Below, piece by piece: positions 1-5,148 of a DNA stretch of 5,148 nt. Origin of the DNA: Bacillota bacterium (GTDB lineage Bacteria > Bacillota_I > Bacilli_A > RFN20 > CAG-826); NCBI GenBank assembly GCA_023443485.1, contig JAEZUH010000097.1, positions 1 through 5,148 on the forward strand, in the 5' to 3' direction. The notes beneath the pieces were generated by a model. That model saw only the letters and a program-made list of their open reading frames with translations. It was not told where the DNA came from and searched no databases. The stretch's first letter is position 1. Every line of letters starts with the position of its first letter. Made by a program: the position numbers and the translations under genes.

Positions 1-2082
1 ACTTATGGTTTTAAGCCTCATCAAATTGTGGACTATAAAGGTTTAAGAGGTGATGCGAGCGATAACCTACCTGGTATTAAAGGAATCGGAGAAAAAACAG
101 CCATTAAACTAATACAGGAATATGGGAGCTTTGAGGAAATACTTAAAAACGCTCCTCTGATGAAAGGCAAAATTGGTGAACAAATTATCGCCGATCAAGA
201 GATGGGCAAAATATCTTTAGAAATGGCTCTTATCAAGACCGATATTCCTCTTCCCTTTTCCATTTCTGAACTCACCTATGAAGGCTATGATTTCCAAACA
301 TTGAATAGTTTCTGTCAAAAATATGGCTTTAAACAATTGATCAATAAAATCCCTCAAAAATGGAAAAAAGATAATAATGCTGAAATAGACATTGAAGTTG
401 AAAAAGTGACTTCTTTAGCTTCCTTCGATATCACTGATTCTCTTGGAATTGCTCTCGATTACGATGGCGATGATTACACTAACAGAGACATTTTTGGGGT
501 AGGCTTTGATTTTGGTAGCCACCACTTGTACATGGAAATAGATGATTTAAATAAAGATGAAGCGGCGAAGCGAATTCTTTCCGATAAATCTATTAGGAAA
601 TATTGCTATGATTTTAAAGCTATCCGTGTTGCGTTATCTCGATTTGGCATTGTAGTGAAGGGCTTGGTTTTTGATTTGTTAATCGCTTCTTATTTATTAG
701 ATAGCTCTTTAAAAAATAATCCGGAAATAGTCGTTAACTTATTCGGTGTTGACTTAGGTGTTAGTGATGGAGAAGTGTCTTTATTAAGCACTGGAAATTC
801 AAAAAAGACCGTAAAAATTGCTCATTTATCACGAATTCTGTTTTCCAAAGTCACTCAAGAGCTCAAAAAAATATCAGCTTTTGAACTATATAACAATTTA
901 GAGATTCCTCTCGTTGATACCCTGGCCGAAATGGAAATCGAAGGTTTCCCATTAGATGGTAAAGTCTTGGATTCCTTTGGTGATGTTTATAAAGAAAAAG
1001 CTAATGAATTATCCAAAGAGATATTTCAAATGGCGGGGGAAGAATTCAATCTTTCTTCTCCGAAACAAATTGGGGAAGTTCTTTACAATAAGATGGGGTT
1101 AAAAGCGAATCGTAAAATGTCAACCTCGTTTGAAGCCTTAAAAGAATTATCCAAGGAGCATCCTATCATCGATAAGATTCTCGAATATCGTAAATATTTC
1201 AAATTGATATCGACCTATATCGATGGATTGAAAAAGCATATTCATGAAGATGGAAAAATTCACGCAAAATTCAACCAAGCTCTCACCGCTACTGGTCGTT
1301 TATCCAGTTCTGATCCAAATCTACAAAACATTTCTATCCGTGATGAAGAAGGAAAATTAATCCGTAAGGCTTTCTATTTCCAAGATAGCAATTATGAGTT
1401 GTTGTCTTTTGATTACTCTCAAATTGAGCTACGAGTATTAGCCTCTCTTTCTCATTGCGATTCCTTAAAAGAAATATTCGCTAAAGGCGAGGACATTCAC
1501 TCAGCAACTGCCCAGAAGATATTTAACCTTACTGAAGAGCCAACATCTCTTCAAAGAAGAAGGGCTAAAACCGTCAATTTTGGAATTGTCTATGGTATTT
1601 CCGATTGGGGTTTAGCAGAACAATTAGAAATCCCTGTTCAAGAGGCCAAAGGCATCATCTCAAACTTTTATAAATCTTTCCCTGAAATTGAAACTTTTTT
1701 CCATGATGTCATCGCCCAGGCTTTGAAAGATGGATATGTATCAACATTGCTGGGAAGAAGAAGATATTTAAGAGAGTTAAAGGATGGCAACTATCAGACG
1801 AGAGAGTTCGCTAAAAGAGCAGCTATGAACGCTCCAATTCAAGGAACCGCCGCAGATTTAATTAAATGTGCGATGATTCGTGTTGATCAAGCCCTTAAAG
1901 AGGGGAAATATCAAACAAAAATGATTTTGCAAATTCACGATGAATTACTGTTCAAAGTCCCTAAGAATGAAAAAGATGCTGTTTATCCTCTCATTAAAAA
2001 CATAATGGAAAATGCCATGAAACTGGATGTCCCTCTCGAAGTAGATGGGGGATTCGGTGAAGATTGGTATAGCACCAAATAA
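1..2082 (+). CDS. polA: DNA polymerase I, 5'-truncated by window edge
   Basis: DNA polymerase I fills gaps in excision repair and removes Okazaki-fragment RNA primers. The frame is open to base 1 and already reads 5'-nuclease sequence there (YGFKPHQIV), so the GTG at 28 is an internal Val, not the start; roughly 170-180 N-terminal residues are missing. Counting codon 1 at base 1, the 5'-nuclease end carries GDASDN (Asp18, Asp21, metal-site type) and the helix-hairpin-helix GIKGIGEKTA. Residues about 130-300 form a 3'-5' exonuclease-like domain whose catalytic acids are mostly lost, as in Bacillus-type Pol I. The polymerase domain (about 305-693) has TGRLSSSDPNLQN near 431-443, motif A with Asp471 and Glu476, the O-helix RRRAKTVNFGIVYG (Arg519, Lys523, Phe527, Tyr531) and motif C with His646-Asp647-Glu648. 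All polymerase residues I can place are intact, so an active enzyme is expected. It leads an operon with mutM-coaE, 10 nt downstream. Confidence 0.97.
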   Translation, partial: TYGFKPHQIVDYKGLRGDASDNLPGIKGIGEKTAIKLIQEYGSFEEILKNAPLMKGKIGEQIIADQEMGKISLEMALIKTDIPLPFSISELTYEGYDFQTLNSFCQKYGFKQLINKIPQKWKKDNNAEIDIEVEKVTSLASFDITDSLGIALDYDGDDYTNRDIFGVGFDFGSHHLYMEIDDLNKDEAAKRILSDKSIRKYCYDFKAIRVALSRFGIVVKGLVFDLLIASYLLDSSLKNNPEIVVNLFGVDLGVSDGEVSLLSTGNSKKTVKIAHLSRILFSKVTQELKKISAFELYNNLEIPLVDTLAEMEIEGFPLDGKVLDSFGDVYKEKANELSKEIFQMAGEEFNLSSPKQIGEVLYNKMGLKANRKMSTSFEALKELSKEHPIIDKILEYRKYFKLISTYIDGLKKHIHEDGKIHAKFNQALTATGRLSSSDPNLQNISIRDEEGKLIRKAFYFQDSNYELLSFDYSQIELRVLASLSHCDSLKEIFAKGEDIHSATAQKIFNLTEEPTSLQRRRAKTVNFGIVYGISDWGLAEQLEIPVQEAKGIISNFYKSFPEIETFFHDVIAQALKDGYVSTLLGRRRYLRELKDGNYQTREFAKRAAMNAPIQGTAADLIKCAMIRVDQALKEGKYQTKMILQIHDELLFKVPKNEKDAVYPLIKNIMENAMKLDVPLEVDGGFGEDWYSTK

Positions 2083-2086
2083 GGAG
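2081..2086 (+). promoter_or_regulatory. Ribosome binding site of mutM-coaE
   Basis: AAGGAG lies 6 nt before the ATG at 2093 and overlaps the polA stop codon TAA (2080-2082), which suggests coupling of the two genes on one transcript. It decides the start: the longer frame opening at ATG 2045 lies inside polA and would bury the N-terminal Pro that Fpg enzymes need as their catalytic nucleophile. Confidence 0.85.
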
Positions 2087-2092
2087 ATAGAT

Positions 2093-3496
2093 ATGCCAGA
2101 GTTACCAGAAGTTGAAACGATTAAATCGCTTTTAAAACCTATCGTCGTATCTCATCGAATAACTTCTATTGATGTTCTTCGCAAAACCACTATCTTAGGA
2201 GATATCGATGCTTTTGTTAATGGCTTAGTGGGCGAGACTTTTACTGATGTCACCCGGATTGGCAAATTTCTCATTTTTCATTTAACCAATGGCAAAGTTT
2301 TTTTATCTCATCTTCGGATGGAAGGTAAGTATTACGAAATTGATGAAAAAGAAAAGAACACTTATTTTGCTCGTGTGGTATTCCATTTAGATAATGGCAA
2401 AAAATTATGCTATGACGATTCCCGCTGTTTTGGGATTATGAAATTAACTGATGAAACAAACTGGAAAAATGAAAAAGAAATCGCTCAGTTAGGTCCTGAA
2501 CCTTTTAATGTGAAAGATGTCTCTTATTTAATTGAACGGACCAAAAGAACTTCTTTAGCAATTAAATCGACCTTACTCGATCAAACGTTGATGACTGGAC
2601 TTGGCAACATATATGTTGATGAGGTTCTCTATGCTTGCAATATCAATCCTCTTACTCCCGCAAAATTGATTAAAAAAGAAGAATGGGAGAATATCGTTAA
2701 AGAATCAAAAAGAATACTCAATGGTGCGATAAAAGCCGGTGGCTCTACGATTCGCAGTTATCACCCTGGTAAAGATATAGATGGCAATTTCCAAACCAAA
2801 TTATTGGCCTACGGACAAAAAGACAATGACTGTCAAAAATGTCATCATCCGATGAGATTTATCAAAGTGAATGGACGAGGAACTACCTATTGCCCAATTT
2901 GCCAAGTCAAAAAAGGGTTGCCGATTTCAGTTGGAATTTTCGGTTCCATCGGTTCAGGAAAAACCGAAGTCTTAAATCTTTTTAATGAGGCTGGTTATTC
3001 GACTTTATCGAGCGATGATATTGTCGCTGAACTTTATAAAAAGGCCGAGATTGTCGATTCAATTAACAAGCTGTTCAACTTAAATTTTGTTAGTGTTGTC
3101 GATAAAGGCATTCTTCGGGAACACTTGTCTATTTATCCAAATGACAAGAAAAAACTAGAAAGATATATTCATCCATTGGTGAAAAAAGAGGTCGCCTCTT
3201 TCATTAAACTTCATCCTTTAAGCGCAATCGAAGTTCCTCTTATGTTTGAAGCCAAGATGGAAAGTATGTTTGATGTACTTATTGCTGTCGATGCCAATGA
3301 TCAGGTTCGGTATGAAAGAGTAAAGCAAAGAAACGCTACAACTGGTTCATTTCTCACTTTCCTTAATCAATACAATAATCGCTTTCCCGTCAATAAAAGA
3401 AAGGCTGACTTTGTCATTACGAACAATGCCAGCCGTGAAGAATTAAAGAAGATGGTTAATCAAATCATCAATAAATTGCAAGATCGCCAAAACTAA
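2093..3496 (+). CDS. mutM-coaE: Fused formamidopyrimidine-DNA glycosylase / dephospho-CoA kinase
   Basis: One 467-residue frame holds two complete enzymes. Residues 1-275 are MutM/Fpg, which excises oxidised purines such as 8-oxoguanine and cleaves the AP site. They start MPELPEVET (Pro2 nucleophile, Glu3, after Met removal) and include Lys58 of the RIGK hairpin, the helix-two-turn-helix region near 161-185 with GLGN (Asn172), and a C-terminal zinc finger Cys247-x2-Cys250...Cys267-x2-Cys270 with the DNA-binding Arg262. Fpg proteins normally end about here. After a linker of a few residues (VKKGLP), 278-467 match CoaE, the ATP-dependent kinase making coenzyme A from dephospho-CoA: P-loop GSIGSGKT (284-291), Asp308 aligning with the proposed catalytic Asp33 of E. 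coli CoaE, IHP (359-361), VPLMFE (381-386) and a late KADFVITN segment. The first Asp of the usual DxD is Ser306. The 190-residue kinase part is near full length. No stop or credible internal start separates the domains; the only early candidate, TTG 2918, lacks a properly spaced ribosome binding site. The fusion could still be an assembly or sequencing artefact. Confidence 0.92.
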   Translation: MPELPEVETIKSLLKPIVVSHRITSIDVLRKTTILGDIDAFVNGLVGETFTDVTRIGKFLIFHLTNGKVFLSHLRMEGKYYEIDEKEKNTYFARVVFHLDNGKKLCYDDSRCFGIMKLTDETNWKNEKEIAQLGPEPFNVKDVSYLIERTKRTSLAIKSTLLDQTLMTGLGNIYVDEVLYACNINPLTPAKLIKKEEWENIVKESKRILNGAIKAGGSTIRSYHPGKDIDGNFQTKLLAYGQKDNDCQKCHHPMRFIKVNGRGTTYCPICQVKKGLPISVGIFGSIGSGKTEVLNLFNEAGYSTLSSDDIVAELYKKAEIVDSINKLFNLNFVSVVDKGILREHLSIYPNDKKKLERYIHPLVKKEVASFIKLHPLSAIEVPLMFEAKMESMFDVLIAVDANDQVRYERVKQRNATTGSFLTFLNQYNNRFPVNKRKADFVITNNASREELKKMVNQIINKLQDRQN

Positions 3497-4358
3497 TTTC
3501 TTCTTTAGCTGTTGACTTAATAAGACTGCCTATTTGTTTAGCGCGTAACGCGCCTGCTTTTGATGTTGAATAAAGAGTCACTATTTCTGCAATGGTAAAA
3601 TCACTTGTAATGATAGTGAGCAATTTTTTATTTGCGCGGGCAGAAATAATTGGGAAGATGATTGCATCGCGAACCAAATCATTTTTAAATTCATTTCCGA
3701 AATCATCTAAAACAAGAACAGGAATATTGCAGTAACGGTCTAATTCTTTTTGGAATTTGACTTTGTCACTATAGAGCAAATCACCTAATTCTCTAATGCG
3801 TTGAGAACTATTTAAAAAGCAAATCAAACCAAGATTTTTCCTAGCGATATCAATGGTTAGAATGGCGGCAGAGAAAGTCCTTCCACTATTTGGGCCACCA
3901 TATAAATACATCCACTGATTATCACCATCTTTGGTATATTTCATGTATTGAGCGATTAGCTTTTTTCGGCATTCGGATTTGTCGAGACTTCTCAAGTCAT
4001 AATCTAGCCAATCATCAGGAAAGTCTCGAACGAGAAATTGTTTTTCAAAAGAGAGGCGTTTTAAAAATTCTGGACAAGGTGATAGTTCACGATCTAAATA
4101 GCCATTGTGATAAACGATTCTTGTCACTAACAGTGGCCTTTCTTTTTGACATTTTTTAACTCCCGGACATTTTTTGCAGTAATTAATATCAGAGACAAAA
4201 TCAAAGATTTTAGGCAAATTGCGATCAATAACTTCGGGTGGCACTTTCAAATCATTTAAATGTCTGATGGCTGAAGGACAATTCTCAAAAGCAATTTTCA
4301 TCTTTTCAAGAATCTCTTTGTCTTCACTGATTGGCATGTCTACTTTAAGCTTTTCCAT
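3468..4358 (-). CDS. dnaI: Primosomal helicase loader DnaI, divergent ATPase site
   Basis: DnaI loads the replicative helicase at origins and restart sites together with DnaB and DnaD in Bacilli. The 296-residue protein is close to the roughly 310 of B. subtilis DnaI and has the same layout. It begins with a helical N-terminal helicase-binding part, followed by a zinc-ribbon segment with Cys61-x2-Cys64-x5-Cys70 and Cys95 (SPCPEF), then an AAA+ domain from about residue 145. Walker B is intact (VLVLDDFG, Asp218-Asp219). Walker A reads GGPNSGRT (154-161), with Arg160 (AGG, 3881-3879) where Lys is normally invariant. The sensor-1 position reads TSDF instead of SSNF, and the end of the domain reads RAKQIGSLIK where B. 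subtilis has ARLMERI, so the conserved arginines also look changed. I chose ATG 4358 over ATG 4373 because an AGGAGG sits 5 nt before it and the upstream ATG falls inside that site. The start overlaps dnaB by 14 nt. The gene ends in tandem TGA codons and overlaps the tail of mutM-coaE on the other strand. Confidence 0.9.
   Translation of the reverse strand: MEKLKVDMPISEDKEILEKMKIAFENCPSAIRHLNDLKVPPEVIDRNLPKIFDFVSDINYCKKCPGVKKCQKERPLLVTRIVYHNGYLDRELSPCPEFLKRLSFEKQFLVRDFPDDWLDYDLRSLDKSECRKKLIAQYMKYTKDGDNQWMYLYGGPNSGRTFSAAILTIDIARKNLGLICFLNSSQRIRELGDLLYSDKVKFQKELDRYCNIPVLVLDDFGNEFKNDLVRDAIIFPIISARANKKLLTIITSDFTIAEIVTLYSTSKAGALRAKQIGSLIKSTAKEEISFGDLAIY
3541..3562 (+). terminator. Possible weak intrinsic terminator for the polA-mutM-coaE transcript
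   Basis: GCGCG-TAA-CGCGC (3541-3553) is a perfect 5-bp all-GC hairpin 45 nt after the mutM-coaE stop, followed by CTGCTTTT. It is conspicuous in AT-rich DNA and correctly placed for the plus-strand transcript. However, the stem is short, the T run is only four bases and offset, and the bases are also coding sequence of dnaI (Ala-Leu-Arg-Ala codons), so it may be chance. Confidence 0.25.
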
Positions 4359-5148
4359 CGCTACCTCCTCCATCTAGATCATCGATCATTTCTTCCCAGG
4401 AAGGTTCATCTTTTGAACTAGGTGCTTTCTCTTTGTTTTCTTTTTCTCCACTATCGGTGGTTTCGGGCTTTTTGGGTGATGTTATGAGTGTTTCTTTATC
4501 TTTTGGTCGATAGATTCGACGAAGATAATTCATCGCGTCCACAGCAGTGGCTAGTCCTTCCCTAGCTAACGAAGCGGCAATCTTCTCGGAATACGCTCTA
4601 CTTAAGACATTATTATTAACAGCTAGAACAAAATCGATGATGGCATTAATTACTCCATTCGATAGATGAAAGTTGCTCGATAAGTCGTTGATTAACCGTA
4701 AATCAGCTCCAGCTGGACGAGTACCGTTTTGCAAAACAGCGAGATAATCTTTAGGAGACATTGTCTCGAAGAGATTGACTTTGTGGGCTAAGTCGGTTGA
4801 TCCAGAAACCTTGTGTGGTCTTCCGTTGTTCCGTTTTATCGCTAAGTAATTATAGTTAGTTTCATCTTGGAATAGTTTAGTTAGTTGGGCTAAATCAATT
4901 CGTTTACCTTTGGCACCGTTCGGTGAATAAACAGAAGCGACATCGTTGGCCGCCGTCATTTCGTTTACTCCAAACAAGGTAGCTAATCTTTCAATTTCTT
5001 TCATCTCTTTTTTGGTGATTGCCTCAGGCTTTATTTGTGAGACTTCTCCCAGAGAAGCAAAAAATTGTTCGTAAGAGAAAATAATTTGAACTTTTCCCAC
5101 GTTTCGATCAATTGATTGCGATGATGAGGTTAGAACTTTGGCAAAAAC
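4345..5148 (-). CDS. dnaB: Replication initiation/primosome protein DnaB (DnaD-like), 5'-truncated by window edge
   Basis: This is the Bacillus-type DnaB, a DnaD-family primosome protein that helps DnaI bring the helicase to DNA; it is not the replicative helicase of the same name in E. coli. The frame is open to the window edge, with 16 codons upstream of the GTG at 5100, so that GTG is not a demonstrated start. The visible 267 residues would be the C-terminal half or more of a protein of about 470 in B. subtilis. Counting from base 5148, residues about 20-105 look like the first DnaB/DnaD homology domain (FSYEQFF..., LATLFGVNEM). Residues about 130-213 form the second: MSPKDYLAVLQ, then NGVINAIIDFVLAVNNNVL, then YSEKIAASL. 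That last motif is normally YxxxIxxxW; the Trp is Leu194 here. The tail (about 215-267) is charged and low-complexity, rich in Lys, Glu, Ser and Pro, and ends acidic (WEEMIDDLD). It is co-transcribed with dnaI, which it overlaps. The conserved Bacilli dnaB-dnaI pairing supports both calls. Confidence 0.9.
   Translation of the reverse strand, partial: VFAKVLTSSSQSIDRNVGKVQIIFSYEQFFASLGEVSQIKPEAITKKEMKEIERLATLFGVNEMTAANDVASVYSPNGAKGKRIDLAQLTKLFQDETNYNYLAIKRNNGRPHKVSGSTDLAHKVNLFETMSPKDYLAVLQNGTRPAGADLRLINDLSSNFHLSNGVINAIIDFVLAVNNNVLSRAYSEKIAASLAREGLATAVDAMNYLRRIYRPKDKETLITSPKKPETTDSGEKENKEKAPSSKDEPSWEEMIDDLDGGGSDGKA
4363..4371 (-). promoter_or_regulatory. Ribosome binding site of dnaI, inside dnaB
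   Basis: On the minus strand GGAGGAGGT (4371 down to 4363) stands 5 nt before ATG 4358 and is an almost ideal Shine-Dalgarno sequence. In the dnaB frame the same bases are Gly codons (GGA GGA GGT) close to its C-terminus. This placement supports translational coupling of dnaI to dnaB and rules against the ATG at 4373, which would be part of the binding site itself. Confidence 0.85.

Noticed and set aside
28..30. GTG as the start of polA
   Set aside because: The nine codons upstream are open and read conserved 5'-nuclease sequence, so the gene simply runs off the left edge.
2045..2092. Upstream ATG as the start of mutM-coaE
   Set aside because: It lies inside polA, lacks a ribosome binding site, and would add 16 residues in front of the MPELPE N-terminus whose Pro must be exposed for catalysis.
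3890..4159. An 89-codon plus-strand open frame opposite dnaI
   Set aside because: It lies wholly antisense to the conserved zinc-ribbon and Walker A part of dnaI, has no convincing ribosome binding site, and its translation resembles nothing I recognise.
4371..4373. ATG 4373 as the start of dnaI
   Set aside because: It overlaps the GGAGGAGGT that serves as ribosome binding site for ATG 4358, and it has no comparable site of its own.
5098..5100. GTG as the start of dnaB
   Set aside because: The frame stays open to the window edge and the family is much longer at the N-terminus, so truncation by the edge is the better reading.
1..5148. Mobile element, phage, CRISPR array, tRNA or riboswitch
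   Set aside because: Both strands are filled by four housekeeping genes; I saw no direct-repeat arrays, transposase motifs, terminal inverted repeats or tRNA-like folds.

Overview
The window holds four protein-coding genes packed almost without gaps, in two convergent blocks. It looks like chromosomal housekeeping DNA from a low-GC member of the Bacillota, class Bacilli or a Mollicutes relative. The evidence is AT-rich third codon positions, strong AAGGAG/AGGAGG ribosome binding sites, and above all a DnaB(DnaD-like)-DnaI primosome gene pair, which is characteristic of that group. TGG is used for Trp and dnaI ends in TGA, so the standard bacterial code fits better than the mycoplasma code. 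Several genes are divergent from their Bacillus counterparts, which suggests a fast-evolving or small-genome lineage; that placement is an inference.

Plus-strand block (1-3496): the C-terminal 693 residues of DNA polymerase I (polA, cut by the left edge), then, 10 nt after its stop, one open frame encoding a complete formamidopyrimidine-DNA glycosylase (MutM/Fpg) fused in frame to a complete dephospho-CoA kinase (CoaE). In Bacillus these are separate neighbouring genes. PolA and MutM both belong to base-excision repair: glycosylase/AP lyase first, gap filling afterwards. CoaE catalyses the last step of coenzyme A synthesis and has no obvious functional link to them.

Minus-strand block (5148-3468): the C-terminal 267 residues of the replication-initiation/primosome protein DnaB (cut by the right edge), overlapped by the helicase-loader gene dnaI. 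The two are translationally coupled through a Shine-Dalgarno sequence embedded in the Gly codons at the end of dnaB. DnaI keeps the zinc-ribbon plus AAA+ layout, but its Walker A lysine is arginine and other ATPase positions look altered.

The two blocks meet tail to tail and overlap by 29 nt, with no intergenic terminator space. There is no non-coding stretch longer than about 10 nt in the window, and I saw no RNA genes, insertion sequences, CRISPR arrays or phage genes. The most notable points are the MutM-CoaE fusion and the degenerate ATPase site of DnaI.
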